A stretch of DNA of 64,000 nucleotides. Origin: Omphiscola glabra (Eukaryota > Mollusca > Gastropoda > Lymnaeidae). A program made the translations under genes and the position numbers. Positions within the stretch are counted from its first letter, which is position 1; each line of letters opens with the position of its first letter. Of this stretch, positions 13,125 through 25,056 are shown one piece after another. The stretch is taken from contig OZ024794.1 of the NCBI GenBank assembly GCA_964017045.1, positions 25,725,340 through 25,789,339 of the forward strand. Reading direction: 5' to 3'. The notes below the pieces were generated by a model. It worked only from the letters and a program-made list of their open reading frames with translations, did not search any database and was not told the origin of the DNA.

Positions 13125-14345
13125 AGAGTGGAGATCTGCATGCCTCAGTGGACAGTTGGTCTCCACAAAACACCGCACACGCTAATTAAATGCACTGGTG
13201 ACGACATATCGCGAAGAGCAGAGCTTATTTGTACATCAAGGAAAGTAAACAGAAGAAAGACTCGACCACTTCGCTTCGCAAACATAGAATGTGATAACCA
13301 TGTGTCCTGGATTTGACACCAACCGGCAACAGATTGATGACACGATAAAGACTGCCGATATTGACAAGGAACTCGCCAGACTCAACACTGACATTGTCTG
13401 CCCCCAAGAGACCCGACTAGCGGATAGTGGTACCGTCAAGGAAGTCAGCTACACATTCTACTGGCAAGGGAGCTGCTGTTCACTGACGATGACGATGAAG
13501 AATATCTTCAGTGGTTAGTTACTCGCCTTTCACACGCAGGTAAAGACTGTCAATAAGTCTACAGAAAACAAATGTCATGATACAAGAAGCACCGTTCCCT
13601 TCAAACATATCTATTGAGGGCCATAATCTGTCGGTAGTTGAGCATTTCACATACGTTGGATCAAATATCTCTAGTTCACTATCCTTTGACGAAGAGGTGA
13701 ACATCGGGATCACAAAAGCAACAGCAACTATGGCTAAATGGAACAAGCGGGTGTGGAATAATCTTAAACTAACTGATAGTACAAACTTAAGCGCCAATCA
13801 AACATGTGTGCTTAGAACGCTCCTATTTGCCAGTCATGAGCGGAAACTCAACCGCTCCGGCAAAGATGAATGTGTCCCAATTTACGCATTCGATGGCAGG
13901 ACAAGATGCCTAACACAAAGGTCTTGGAACGTGCAAAATAAGTAGCATATTCAGAGGCACCTTCGCTGGCTAGGCAATGTAAGGAGAATGAAGGAAGGCC
14001 GAATTCCAAAGAAGCTGCTGTTTGGAGAGTTGGCAGAAGGGACAAGACTGAGATTTATAGACGTTTGCAAAAGGAACATGGGGTAAGCCAACATTGCAAT
14101 CAACGAATATGATATCATTGCTGAAAAACGTTCCAGCTGGCGAACAGTAGATTATGAGTGAGACAAAAAAGGCAGATGAGGTGTGAAACGAAGCCCTTGC
14201 AACAAAAATAGCATTTCGGAAGGTCAAATTTAATCAGGAGTCAAGGTTCTCCTGCGAGAAAGCAGTCGAGACTGTCATTCCAGGATCGGCCTTGTGAGCC
14301 ATTTGATAAAGTGTCCCTGACTATTCCATCGTCTCGCGAGGACGG
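13125..14345 (+). mobile_element. Decayed LINE with endonuclease N-terminus joined to reverse-transcriptase C-terminus
   Basis: The frame near 13,290-13,475 reads as the start of an apurinic-type LINE endonuclease: MCPGFDTNRQQIDD, then ELARLNTDIV, then QETRLADSG and TFYWQG. Directly afterwards the sequence jumps to LFTDDDDEEYLQWLV, a relic of the reverse-transcriptase catalytic (F/Y)xDD region. Next come HFTYVGSNIS and MAKWNKRVWNN, then RLRWLGNVRRM and EGRIPKKLLFGE, and a CREK...SRIGL tail. Most of the endonuclease and palm domains are missing, so there is a deletion of roughly two kilobases near 13,475-13,490. Several stops and frameshifts make it inactive. It is the same family as the minus-strand copy at 2,848-3,462. 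Confidence 0.88.
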
Positions 14346-14764
14346 AAGGATGCCATATATATATTAATAATATGTACATGTTTCTTTGTGAGGATAGAAA
14401 TCTGCCAGTAAATTCACTTTATCGGGGGTAGAGGATGTGGAAATGAAAGGAGAGGAGTCTGTTTATTAATAAATAAATATAAAAATATTGCAGTTCAAAT
14501 AACTACCAGTACGCTGTGACGGCGCGTAGGGTCACAAGAAAGTACTGACATTAGAAATGCATAGAACTAAAATTAAACATAACTTTAATAATTAGGCAAC
14601 CGTTTTCTTTCATTAGAGATTTTGATATTACTAAACTAAACGAATAAATAATGATTTATAGAGTGGGTCTGTAGATCCTTTATGTCTATTTAAAACGGAT
14701 TCTTTTTTTTTTTTTACTGTTTACCGCGGGCATAATTATATTAAAAAGATTTAACCAAGGAGGG
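14346..14764. other. No gene recognised
   Basis: AT-rich DNA after the LINE tail, with TA- and AAATA-rich patches. Nothing else is visible. Confidence 0.55.
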
Positions 14765-15130
14765 AACACTGGGTGAGAAAGAGAGAGAGAGAGAGGTTAA
14801 AGGAAGGGAGCAATTAAGCCTCTTGGTAAAAACAGAGTCAAATTGAGATGAAGTGAGTGAAGAGAGGGAGAAAGAGACAGAGAAAGAGAGAGACAGAGAG
14901 AAAGAAAGAGAGAAAGCGAGGAATAATAAGACGTGAAGAAATGAAAAGACAGACAAGAGGAAAGGAGAGAATGAATGACATGTGATAGAAAGAATGTAAG
15001 AGAAATCGGCAGGGAGAGAGAATGGCTGATTAACAGAGGAAATAAGAACATAAGATAGCGAGGTTATAGAGAAAGAAAGGTTTAGAGAGAGCGAGATAGC
15101 GAAAGAGTGGAGAGAAGGATACAGAGGTTA
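14765..15130 (+). repeat. Purine-rich GA low-complexity tract
   Basis: About 360 bp in which the plus strand is dominated by GA, GAGA and AAAG motifs. The minus strand translates as Ser/Leu/Phe-rich chance frames. Long polypurine tracts of this kind can form triplex DNA. Confidence 0.85.
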
Positions 15131-15629
15131 AAGAGTGCGAGTGAAGGAAAATTGGCAAAGATAGTGTTGCAGTGTCGCAGTAAGGTTGAAGTGTGACATA
15201 AAACTCTGAAAAAAAAGGGGGGAAAGAGGTTCGACTAATGGCTCGTTGGACGATAAAATTTGGGACGAGCGTGAAAAGCACCATTTTATCGTAAGTGAGC
15301 CCTCATGGCGGCATTCCATGGTAATGTCCCTTTGATCAGATCACTGCGCCGAGTCATGTCCCCTTGCCATATGGGGATAACACAGCCGCACATTTTATTG
15401 AGATGCTCATTGTGAAAGAAGAGCTACTCCAAACATAAAACAAGAAAGCCAAGGCCAAATTTAAAAAAAAACATTTTTTTGGAAGAATTCATTTATTTCC
15501 TTTTCTCCTCACATAAATCACAAGTTATAGATATGGCTTAGCTACGGTTAGTGGCACCCGAGCGGGCCATGACTAAAAGCCGCCCCTTAACTCTGAAGTT
15601 GGCCGAAATTACGCCTCAAAATATAAAGA
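15131..15629. other. Left flank of the tandem duplication, no gene recognised
   Basis: Mixed-composition DNA. It contains ATGGCTCGTTGG (from 15,239) and a GTAAGTGAG at 15,291, but the short frame between them shows no protein-like features. It ends in an A-tract where the duplication begins. Confidence 0.45.
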
Positions 15630-15876
15630 AAAAAAGTACCATCTGGCGTGCGCACCCCTTTCTTTTTCCTTCCGCACGATAAAAGCATACATGTTTTTAT
15701 AAAATGAAGTGAAATTTTTTTTAAAAATTATAAAAAAATTTAAAGAAAAGAAAATGCTCTGAAAGCGTCAGCCTTCATGGATGTATTGGTCAGTTCGCGA
15801 GAGAACATTAAAGGGCGATACAATTTATCGTAGTCTTATTAACTCTATCTCTCTTACTCTATTTCCCCACCACCCC

Positions 15877-16208
15877 ATCTCTCACAACTCCAAGTTCTCT
15901 CTCACAACTCCAAGTTATCGCTCACAACTCCAAGTTCTCTCTCACAACTCCACGTTCTCTCTCAAAACTCCAAGTTCTCTCTCACAACTCCAAGTTCTCT
16001 CTCAAAACTCCAAGTTCTCTCTCACAACTCCAAGTTCTCTCTCAAAACTCCAAGTTCTCTCTCAAAACTCCAAGTGCTCTCTCACAACTCCAAGTTCTCT
16101 CTCACTACTCCAAGTTATCGCTCACAACTCCAAGTTCTCTCTCACAACTCCACGTTCTCTCTCACAACTCCACGTTCTCTCTCACAACACCAAGTTCTCT
16201 CTCACAAC
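15877..16208. repeat. 20-bp minisatellite (copy 1)
   Basis: About 16-17 copies of CCAAGTTCTCTCTCACAACT, with recurring variants (CACGTT, AAAACT, TATCGC). The array has the same variant order and copy number in the duplicate at 20,849. Confidence 0.97.
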
Positions 16209-16226
16209 CATAAATATTCATCTTGT

Positions 16227-16246
16227 GCAGACCGGCGCCGGTCTGC
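16227..16246. repeat. 20-bp perfect palindrome (copy 1)
   Basis: GCAGACCGGCGCCGGTCTGC is its own reverse complement. It is a GC-only-core dyad in AT-rich DNA directly after the 20-bp array. It could be a cruciform or a dimeric protein-binding site; no function is shown. Confidence 0.9.
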
Positions 16247-16849
16247 GGGAAACCACCATCTGAGAAATGCTGCATTACTTGATAACTCTTCTAAGCAAAG
16301 TTAATGCGGCCGTCAAAGAACTATAACTGCTTCTAGTGTAATGTGGACAGTCCATGGAGAAGGAGAAAGTAACCGATTGTTGACTCAATATTTGATGTGT
16401 CTGATGGTTTAAATGTCTGAGCAGGCGTGGCTGAAAGCTCTTACCCAGGCCTTAGCTTAAACCATCAACATCAATTACAGTGTCGATTTTCTCGCATGGG
16501 CATTAAACTCACTTCTCGCAAACTGTCACCCGCAGGTTAATAGTTACACCGGGGAGCAAAACGATATGTATTTGAATAGGATTATGTACGTTTTAAGTCC
16601 TCAAAACATTCACGCCTGTCGCTAAGAAAAGAACTTTTTGGTACCCTCTCCAACTTCTCAGTTCCGACCAGTGGCGTAGGAAGATGGTGGCGGTGGTGGC
16701 GGTCCGCCCCTGATGGCACTTTCTCTCTCTACATAGGGGTGGGCGGAATTTTGGGAAGAAAATACGCAGGTTATAAAATTATTTTACTAGTAATTACTGC
16801 TCAATATTATGAGATATTGGAACTCTAATTGGACCAATTCTGTATAGTG

Positions 16850-17083
16850 CAGTGGTCGGAAAATCGCGGCTCGTGTGTCGCATGTGGCTCTTTAGCGACA
16901 TGAATGCGGCTCTGCCAGTCGGGCCACAAATAGGTTTTGGCTCCGAAACAACGTTGTTCTTGACTCTGAAAAAAAAATGTTTTTGACAGGTTCTTGAAAA
17001 GAAATTTGGCTCTTAAATGAAAAAAAAAAAATATCCTGCTGCTGATTTTTGGCTCTTTTGGCTCATGAGTTTGCCGAACACTG
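16850..17083. mobile_element. Nested hAT-like MITE, CAGTGGTCGG family (copy 1)
   Basis: A 234-bp element starting CAGTGGTCGGAAAATCGCGG and ending in the inverted form (GCTCATGAGTTTGCCGAACACTG). The flanking 8-mers GTATAGTG and GTGTAATG agree at six of eight positions. A diverged relative lies at 27,570-27,728. It is inserted within the larger element. Confidence 0.72.
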
Positions 17084-17267
17084 GTGTAATGTATCTAGTC
17101 TTTTATTATGTCCCAGCAAAATTGAAATATTAGGTCGAAAAATAGGAGCTATTAGTAAAAAAAAAAAAGCAAGCAGTAACTAGGTGATAGGCGTCGAAGG
17201 GAGGAACATTGAGAGCTGCTTTCTTTGGATTACCCGGATTGAATTTAAGTAACCGGCGAAACACATG

Positions 17268-18085
17268 CCTATGTGACAATTGTCATAGTATGGGCCTATG
17301 TGACAGTTGTCATAATATAGGCCTACGTGACAGTTGCCATATATGGGCCTACGTGACAGTTGCCATAATATGGGCCTGTGTGACAGTTGCCATAATATGG
17401 GCCTGTGTGACAGTTGCCATAATATGGGCCTGTGTGACATTTGTAGACAGTTGCCATAATATAGACCTACGTGACAGTTACCATAATATGGGTGTACGAA
17501 AAATTTGAAATTATATGGGCCTGTGTGACATTTGTCGTCGACAGTTGCCATAATATGGCCTATGTGACAGTTTCCATAATATGGGCCTATGTGACAGTTG
17601 TCATAATATGGACCTATGTGACATTTGTCGACAGTTACCAAAATATAGACCTATGTGACAGTTGCCATAATATGGGCCTAAATGACAGTTGCCATAATAT
17701 AGGCCTAAATGACAGTTGCCATAATATAGGCCTAAATGACAGTTGCCATAATATAGGCCTAAATGACAGTTGCCATAATATAGGCCTAAATGACAGTTGA
17801 CATAATATAGGCCTAAATGACAGTTGCCCTAATATAGGCCTAAATGACAGTTGCCATAATGTAGGCCTAAATGACAGTTGCCATAATATAGGCCTAAATG
17901 ACAGTTGCCATAATATAGGCCTAAATGACAGTTGACATAATATGGGCCTACGTGAAAGTTGCCATAATATAGACCCATATGACAGTTGCCATAATATAGG
18001 CCTACGTGAAAGTTGCCATAATATAGACCCATATGACAGTTGCCATAATATAGACCCATATGACAGTTGCTATAATATAGGTCAA
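17268..18085. repeat. 27-bp minisatellite (copy 1)
   Basis: About 30 copies of a unit starting GGCCTAAATGACAGTTGCCA, 27 bp long, more diverged at the left. Open frames of 76-153 codons on both strands (Gly-Leu-Tyr-Tyr-Gly-Asn-Cys-His-like) come from the unit length being a multiple of three. Confidence 0.97.
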
Positions 18086-18282
18086 AACTAAAACAACAAA
18101 AAAGTTTTGTTTAGTCCAAATGAGTTAGCTATTTTTGGTAAATAACTTAAAATGTAACCATTCTGATTGTATTCATATCAATGTAATTTCAATTTATCAT
18201 TAATCTAAGCTCAATAAATCTCTATAATATTTTAACTATAATTACAATGTCTTGATGTTATGTTACTCAAATGAAATGGTTT

Positions 18283-18575
18283 CACCTGGTCTTATAGTGA
18301 ATCTACTGACAGAGATTGTGACATAATTTCATTAGGTCTTAAAGTGAATCTACTAACAGAGATTATGACATGATTTCATCTGGTCTTATAGTGAATCTAC
18401 TAACAGAGATTATGACATGATTTCATCTGGTCTTATAGTGAATCTACTAACAGAGATTATGACATGATTTCATCTGGTCTTATAGTGAATCTACTAACAG
18501 AGATTATGACATGATTTCATCTGGTCTTATAGTGAATCTACTAACAGAGATTATGACATAATTTCATCTGGTATT
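18283..18575. repeat. 47-bp minisatellite (copy 1)
   Basis: About six copies of a 47-bp unit containing TCTGGTCTTATAGTGAATCT; the first two copies are most diverged. Confidence 0.96.
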
Positions 18576-19154
18576 ATAAAAAAAAATATATATATATATT
18601 TATGTGTTTTATATTTTGGGAAAAGGGGAGGGGGGGGGCTCAAATGTCTCGCTACGCCACTGATTCCGACTCCCAGCTGACGACTCCCTCCTCCACTGCA
18701 TCGTACAACTTGAGACGTATTTTTTATAGCAAATTTAATAAGAAGACACATATAATCCTTAATTAATGTCTTAATCACTTCATTTTATTTATTCTTGAGT
18801 CGGGTGATATATTTTTGTACGTCGCTAAAGGAAGACATGTGTGTTAGATAGCAACCCCCAGAGACTACAGATCTACTCCATGAATAGCAAACCACGGATT
18901 CAATTCCACCATCGTACAGATCAGTCTGTAGATCTGGTGGACTCCCCACAGTCCAATATGCGGTAAGTGTTATAAAATCAAATATGTAACTGGGATAGCA
19001 AGATGTTTGAGTTCGTTCTCTGCTATAAAGCAACACTGTAGTTGACATGTAAGATAGAAAATACTGCAGCGTTTAAAATTTTATCTTTGGCTTGCCTTCG
19101 AAAATGAACTTTTATTTCTCACGGGGACGCCAATGCGTGGGACAAAAAGGCTCT

Positions 19155-19279
19155 GGTTAAGTCGGACAATTAGTCTGAGATAAGTCGGGATATTAGACTG
19201 AGATAAGTCGGGACATTAGGCTGAGATAAGTCGGGATATTAGGCTGAGGATAAGTCGGGATATTAGGCTGAGGATAAGT
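19155..19279. repeat. 23-bp minisatellite (copy 1)
   Basis: Five to six copies of a 23-24-bp unit, GATAAGTCGGGATATTAGGC plus TGA. Confidence 0.94.
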
Positions 19280-19808
19280 GGGACAAACAAGCTGTTGGTG
19301 TTTGGAACAGTTTCATTATCATTACATGCTTCTGTCACACATACACCATTTTAGCGAACTATTGCTTCTACTATAGTCATATCATTATATATCACGTGTA
19401 ATATTTTCTATCTCCGCCATTGGCCAACGCTTTTTTGCGTGACAGTGGGAGGTGACGAAGTTTCCATTACAGGGCAGCGTGCACAGTTTTTAAATAAGAT
19501 TTTTTTTGTAGGTGCATTAAATAGATTCCACAAAATTTTGTGTTTGAAATGAATAAAAACACCAAAGGAGCTAACCAAAGCTCGGGAGCAACCCCGAGAT
19601 TAATCCTTTACAAAAAGAATAACGTTCGATAAGATTCCATCAATGAAACGAAACTCTTGAAAAAAAGGTGGAGACAAAATACGGCACTAATTAGCGTGGA
19701 GTGGATCCAGAAGACAGATTACTTGTATATGGCCGAGGTTAAATGGTCACACCTTCACTGACTGTGGACACATTTATTAAGGCTAAAAACACAAAAATTC
19801 TGCACCTA

Positions 19809-20084
19809 TTGGTACACGGGTACCAGAATTGAGAGGTTGGGATTAAAAAACGATTTTAACGACACGCAGCGCCGCCATTTGCACCCGGGTACCATTAGGC
19901 TCATTGCTATTCGTATTTCATTTGTGGTAGTTTATTTTAGTAAAACTGAAGAATTAAGATTTCAAAAGTATAGTACATACAATTATCTTTCATTTGATAC
20001 CTCATTTGGTCTTACAAACCCAACAATAATATTTTAAATGGTTTTTTTAATCACAACGTCTCAATTCTGGTACCCGTGTACCAA
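19809..20084. mobile_element. TA-flanked MITE with 42-bp inverted ends (copy 1)
   Basis: A 276-bp element. The first 42 bp (from TTGGTACACGGGTACCAGAA) and the reverse complement of the last 42 bp differ at only two positions. It is flanked by TA on both sides, as for Tc1/mariner-like and some other TA-targeting superfamilies. No transposase is present. The 66-codon open frame inside is not protein-like. Confidence 0.8.
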
Positions 20085-20848
20085 TAGCCACTTCGAACAC
20101 ATATCCTTGATGTGACAAGGTGCCAATTACTAGTAATAATGTAACACGCGGTCTGGGTGTCACTCTTGTAGCGCGGGGAAACCCCAGGCTAAAACACGTA
20201 CACACCCACTAAAATTGAAAGTAGCCAATCTCTGTGTGCTGCGCCCTATCATTTTGGTTGGACACCCATGCCCAACGAGTGACCATCCCGTGAGCAACAT
20301 GTGACCTTCCCTATCTTTGTATGTTACTATGATGATGGAACGCAGGCTGTGACGTCATTGTTCCGTTGTGTGTTGGTGCAAGGCGTATTGCAAGGGGGTG
20401 GGTGGGTTCGGCGGTCTATTTCATAATTATTTCACTGATGTGTTTGACCGTTCTATCAGTAGCCATGCGCATTTTTATATCATTACAGCATATATTATTA
20501 TGTGGTTGTAATGGGTGATTCTGATCATGTTAGGTAGTGTTTTAATTTAATTGCTTGTTGATTTGTATAATGCACCTCTTAACAATGATACGGCCATAGT
20601 TAAAAAAGTACCATCTGGCGTGCGCACCCCTTTCTTTTTCCTTCCGCACGATAAAAGCATACATGTTTTTATAAAATGAAGTGAAATTTTTTTTAAAAAT
20701 TATAAAAAAATTTAAAGAAAAGAAAATGCTCTGAAAGCGTCAGCCTTCATGGATGTATTGGTCAGTTCGCGAGAGAACATTAAAGGGCGATACAATTTAT
20801 CGTAGTCTTATTAACTCTATCTCTCTTACTCTATTTCCCCACCACCCC

Positions 20849-21180
20849 ATCTCTCACAACTCCAAGTTCTCTCTCACAACTCCAAGTTATCGCTCACAAC
20901 TCCAAGTTCTCTCTCACAACTCCACGTTCTCTCTCAAAACTCCAAGTTCTCTCTCACAACTCCAAGTTCTCTCTCAAAACTCCAAGTTCTCTCTCACAAC
21001 TCCAAGTTCTCTCTCAAAACTCCAAGTTCTCTCTCAAAACTCCAAGTGCTCTCTCACAACTCCAAGTTCTCTCTCACTACTCCAAGTTATCGCTCACAAC
21101 TCCAAGTTCTCTCTCACAACTCCACGTTCTCTCTCACAACTCCACGTTCTCTCTCACAACACCAAGTTCTCTCTCACAAC
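20849..21180. repeat. 20-bp minisatellite (copy 2)
   Basis: Same array, variant order and length as 15,877-16,208. Confidence 0.97.
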
Positions 21181-21198
21181 CATAAATATTCATCTTGT

Positions 21199-21218
21199 GC
21201 AGACCGGCGCCGGTCTGC
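21199..21218. repeat. 20-bp perfect palindrome (copy 2)
   Basis: Identical to the dyad at 16,227-16,246. Confidence 0.9.
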
Positions 21219-21821
21219 GGGAAACCACCATCTGAGAAATGCTGCATTACTTGATAACTCTTCTAAGCAAAGTTAATGCGGCCGTCAAAGAACTATAACT
21301 GCTTCTAGTGTAATGTGGACAGTCCATGGAGAAGGAGAAAGTAACCGATTGTTGACTCAATATTTGATGTGTCTGATGGTTTAAATGTCTGAGCAGGCGT
21401 GGCTGAAAGCTCTTACCCAGGCCTTAGCTTAAACCATCAACATCAATTACAGTGTCGATTTTCTCGCATGGGCATTAAACTCACTTCTCGCAAACTGTCA
21501 CCCGCAGGTTAATAGTTACACCGGGGAGCAAAACGATATGTATTTGAATAGGATTATGTACGTTTTAAGTCCTCAAAACATTCACGCCTGTCGCTAAGAA
21601 AAGAACTTTTTGGTACCCTCTCCAACTTCTCAGTTCCGACCAGTGGCGTAGGAAGATGGTGGCGGTGGTGGCGGTCCGCCCCTGATGGCACTTTCTCTCT
21701 CTACATAGGGGTGGGCGGAATTTTGGGAAGAAAATACGCAGGTTATAAAATTATTTTACTAGTAATTACTGCTCAATATTATGAGATATTGGAACTCTAA
21801 TTGGACCAATTCTGTATAGTG

Positions 21822-22055
21822 CAGTGGTCGGAAAATCGCGGCTCGTGTGTCGCATGTGGCTCTTTAGCGACATGAATGCGGCTCTGCCAGTCGGGCCACA
21901 AATAGGTTTTGGCTCCGAAACAACGTTGTTCTTGACTCTGAAAAAAAAATGTTTTTGACAGGTTCTTGAAAAGAAATTTGGCTCTTAAATGAAAAAAAAA
22001 AATTATCCTGCTGCTGATTTTTGGCTCTTTTGGCTCATGAGTTTGCCGAACACTG
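21822..22055. mobile_element. Nested hAT-like MITE, CAGTGGTCGG family (copy 2)
   Basis: Duplicate of 16,850-17,083. It contains the single A-to-T difference found between the two large copies (position 22,003). Confidence 0.72.
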
Positions 22056-22239
22056 GTGTAATGTATCTAGTCTTTTATTATGTCCCAGCAAAATTGAAAT
22101 ATTAGGTCGAAAAATAGGAGCTATTAGTAAAAAAAAAAAAGCAAGCAGTAACTAGGTGATAGGCGTCGAAGGGAGGAACATTGAGAGCTGCTTTCTTTGG
22201 ATTACCCGGATTGAATTTAAGTAACCGGCGAAACACATG

Positions 22240-23057
22240 CCTATGTGACAATTGTCATAGTATGGGCCTATGTGACAGTTGTCATAATATAGGCCTACGT
22301 GACAGTTGCCATATATGGGCCTACGTGACAGTTGCCATAATATGGGCCTGTGTGACAGTTGCCATAATATGGGCCTGTGTGACAGTTGCCATAATATGGG
22401 CCTGTGTGACATTTGTAGACAGTTGCCATAATATAGACCTACGTGACAGTTACCATAATATGGGTGTACGAAAAATTTGAAATTATATGGGCCTGTGTGA
22501 CATTTGTCGTCGACAGTTGCCATAATATGGCCTATGTGACAGTTTCCATAATATGGGCCTATGTGACAGTTGTCATAATATGGACCTATGTGACATTTGT
22601 CGACAGTTACCAAAATATAGACCTATGTGACAGTTGCCATAATATGGGCCTAAATGACAGTTGCCATAATATAGGCCTAAATGACAGTTGCCATAATATA
22701 GGCCTAAATGACAGTTGCCATAATATAGGCCTAAATGACAGTTGCCATAATATAGGCCTAAATGACAGTTGACATAATATAGGCCTAAATGACAGTTGCC
22801 CTAATATAGGCCTAAATGACAGTTGCCATAATGTAGGCCTAAATGACAGTTGCCATAATATAGGCCTAAATGACAGTTGCCATAATATAGGCCTAAATGA
22901 CAGTTGACATAATATGGGCCTACGTGAAAGTTGCCATAATATAGACCCATATGACAGTTGCCATAATATAGGCCTACGTGAAAGTTGCCATAATATAGAC
23001 CCATATGACAGTTGCCATAATATAGACCCATATGACAGTTGCTATAATATAGGTCAA
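22240..23057. repeat. 27-bp minisatellite (copy 2)
   Basis: Same copy number and variant order as 17,268-18,085. Confidence 0.97.
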
Positions 23058-23254
23058 AACTAAAACAACAAAAAAGTTTTGTTTAGTCCAAATGAGTTAG
23101 CTATTTTTGGTAAATAACTTAAAATGTAACCATTCTGATTGTATTCATATCAATGTAATTTCAATTTATCATTAATCTAAGCTCAATAAATCTCTATAAT
23201 ATTTTAACTATAATTACAATGTCTTGATGTTATGTTACTCAAATGAAATGGTTT

Positions 23255-23547
23255 CACCTGGTCTTATAGTGAATCTACTGACAGAGATTGTGACATAATT
23301 TCATTAGGTCTTAAAGTGAATCTACTAACAGAGATTATGACATGATTTCATCTGGTCTTATAGTGAATCTACTAACAGAGATTATGACATGATTTCATCT
23401 GGTCTTATAGTGAATCTACTAACAGAGATTATGACATGATTTCATCTGGTCTTATAGTGAATCTACTAACAGAGATTATGACATGATTTCATCTGGTCTT
23501 ATAGTGAATCTACTAACAGAGATTATGACATAATTTCATCTGGTATT
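23255..23547. repeat. 47-bp minisatellite (copy 2)
   Basis: Same as 18,283-18,575. Confidence 0.96.
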
Positions 23548-24126
23548 ATAAAAAAAAATATATATATATATTTATGTGTTTTATATTTTGGGAAAAGGGG
23601 AGGGGGGGGGCTCAAATGTCTCGCTACGCCACTGATTCCGACTCCCAGCTGACGACTCCCTCCTCCACTGCATCGTACAACTTGAGACGTATTTTTTATA
23701 GCAAATTTAATAAGAAGACACATATAATCCTTAATTAATGTCTTAATCACTTCATTTTATTTATTCTTGAGTCGGGTGATATATTTTTGTACGTCGCTAA
23801 AGGAAGACATGTGTGTTAGATAGCAACCCCCAGAGACTACAGATCTACTCCATGAATAGCAAACCACGGATTCAATTCCACCATCGTACAGATCAGTCTG
23901 TAGATCTGGTGGACTCCCCACAGTCCAATATGCGGTAAGTGTTATAAAATCAAATATGTAACTGGGATAGCAAGATGTTTGAGTTCGTTCTCTGCTATAA
24001 AGCAACACTGTAGTTGACATGTAAGATAGAAAATACTGCAGCGTTTAAAATTTTATCTTTGGCTTGCCTTCGAAAATGAACTTTTATTTCTCACGGGGAC
24101 GCCAATGCGTGGGACAAAAAGGCTCT

Positions 24127-24251
24127 GGTTAAGTCGGACAATTAGTCTGAGATAAGTCGGGATATTAGACTGAGATAAGTCGGGACATTAGGCTGAGATA
24201 AGTCGGGATATTAGGCTGAGGATAAGTCGGGATATTAGGCTGAGGATAAGT
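24127..24251. repeat. 23-bp minisatellite (copy 2)
   Basis: Same as 19,155-19,279. Confidence 0.94.
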
Positions 24252-24780
24252 GGGACAAACAAGCTGTTGGTGTTTGGAACAGTTTCATTATCATTACATG
24301 CTTCTGTCACACATACACCATTTTAGCGAACTATTGCTTCTACTATAGTCATATCATTATATATCACGTGTAATATTTTCTATCTCCGCCATTGGCCAAC
24401 GCTTTTTTGCGTGACAGTGGGAGGTGACGAAGTTTCCATTACAGGGCAGCGTGCACAGTTTTTAAATAAGATTTTTTTTGTAGGTGCATTAAATAGATTC
24501 CACAAAATTTTGTGTTTGAAATGAATAAAAACACCAAAGGAGCTAACCAAAGCTCGGGAGCAACCCCGAGATTAATCCTTTACAAAAAGAATAACGTTCG
24601 ATAAGATTCCATCAATGAAACGAAACTCTTGAAAAAAAGGTGGAGACAAAATACGGCACTAATTAGCGTGGAGTGGATCCAGAAGACAGATTACTTGTAT
24701 ATGGCCGAGGTTAAATGGTCACACCTTCACTGACTGTGGACACATTTATTAAGGCTAAAAACACAAAAATTCTGCACCTA

Positions 24781-25056
24781 TTGGTACACGGGTACCAGAA
24801 TTGAGAGGTTGGGATTAAAAAACGATTTTAACGACACGCAGCGCCGCCATTTGCACCCGGGTACCATTAGGCTCATTGCTATTCGTATTTCATTTGTGGT
24901 AGTTTATTTTAGTAAAACTGAAGAATTAAGATTTCAAAAGTATAGTACATACAATTATCTTTCATTTGATACCTCATTTGGTCTTACAAACCCAACAATA
25001 ATATTTTAAATGGTTTTTTTAATCACAACGTCTCAATTCTGGTACCCGTGTACCAA
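24781..25056. mobile_element. TA-flanked MITE with 42-bp inverted ends (copy 2)
   Basis: Duplicate of 19,809-20,084. Confidence 0.8.

Larger units (their letters stand above)
16669..18662. mobile_element. hAT-like non-autonomous element carrying tandem arrays (copy 1)
   Basis: The element starts CAGTGGCGTAG and ends CTACGCCACTG, perfect 11-bp terminal inverted repeats. It is flanked by an 8-bp target duplication with one mismatch (GTTCCGAC / ATTCCGAC). Short CAGTGGCGT-type ends with 8-bp duplications fit the hAT superfamily. No transposase is visible. The interior holds a smaller nested hAT-like element, a 27-bp array of about 820 bp and a 47-bp array of about 290 bp. Confidence 0.78.
15630..20601 (+). 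repeat. Tandem duplication, copy 1 (4,972 bp)
   Basis: Every position in this block recurs 4,972 bp downstream. The left edge is defined by divergence before a shared run of six A (15,630 and 20,602). The unit holds, in order, a 20-bp array, a GC-rich palindrome, a 2-kb hAT-like element, a 23-bp array and a TA-flanked MITE. I recognise no gene in it. By eye the only difference from copy 2 is A at 17,031 against T at 22,003, inside an A-tract. Confidence 0.97.
21641..23634. mobile_element. hAT-like non-autonomous element carrying tandem arrays (copy 2)
   Basis: Duplicate of 16,669-18,662 with the same ends and the same flanking 8-mers. It was therefore copied with its surroundings and not by transposition. 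Confidence 0.78.

Noticed and set aside
12605..13178. Two overlapping minus-strand frames of 125 and 131 codons
   Set aside because: They overlap in different frames, run through G-tracts, and show no motif or splice support.
15239..15300. ATG frame ending at GTAAGTGAG left of the duplication
   Set aside because: Only about 18 codons, no signal-peptide or other character, and no promoter-like sequence.
17180..18059. Cys-His-containing repeat frames that look like zinc-binding repeats
   Set aside because: The CH and CHN pairs arise from the 27-bp unit on both strands; no start, splice or domain context.
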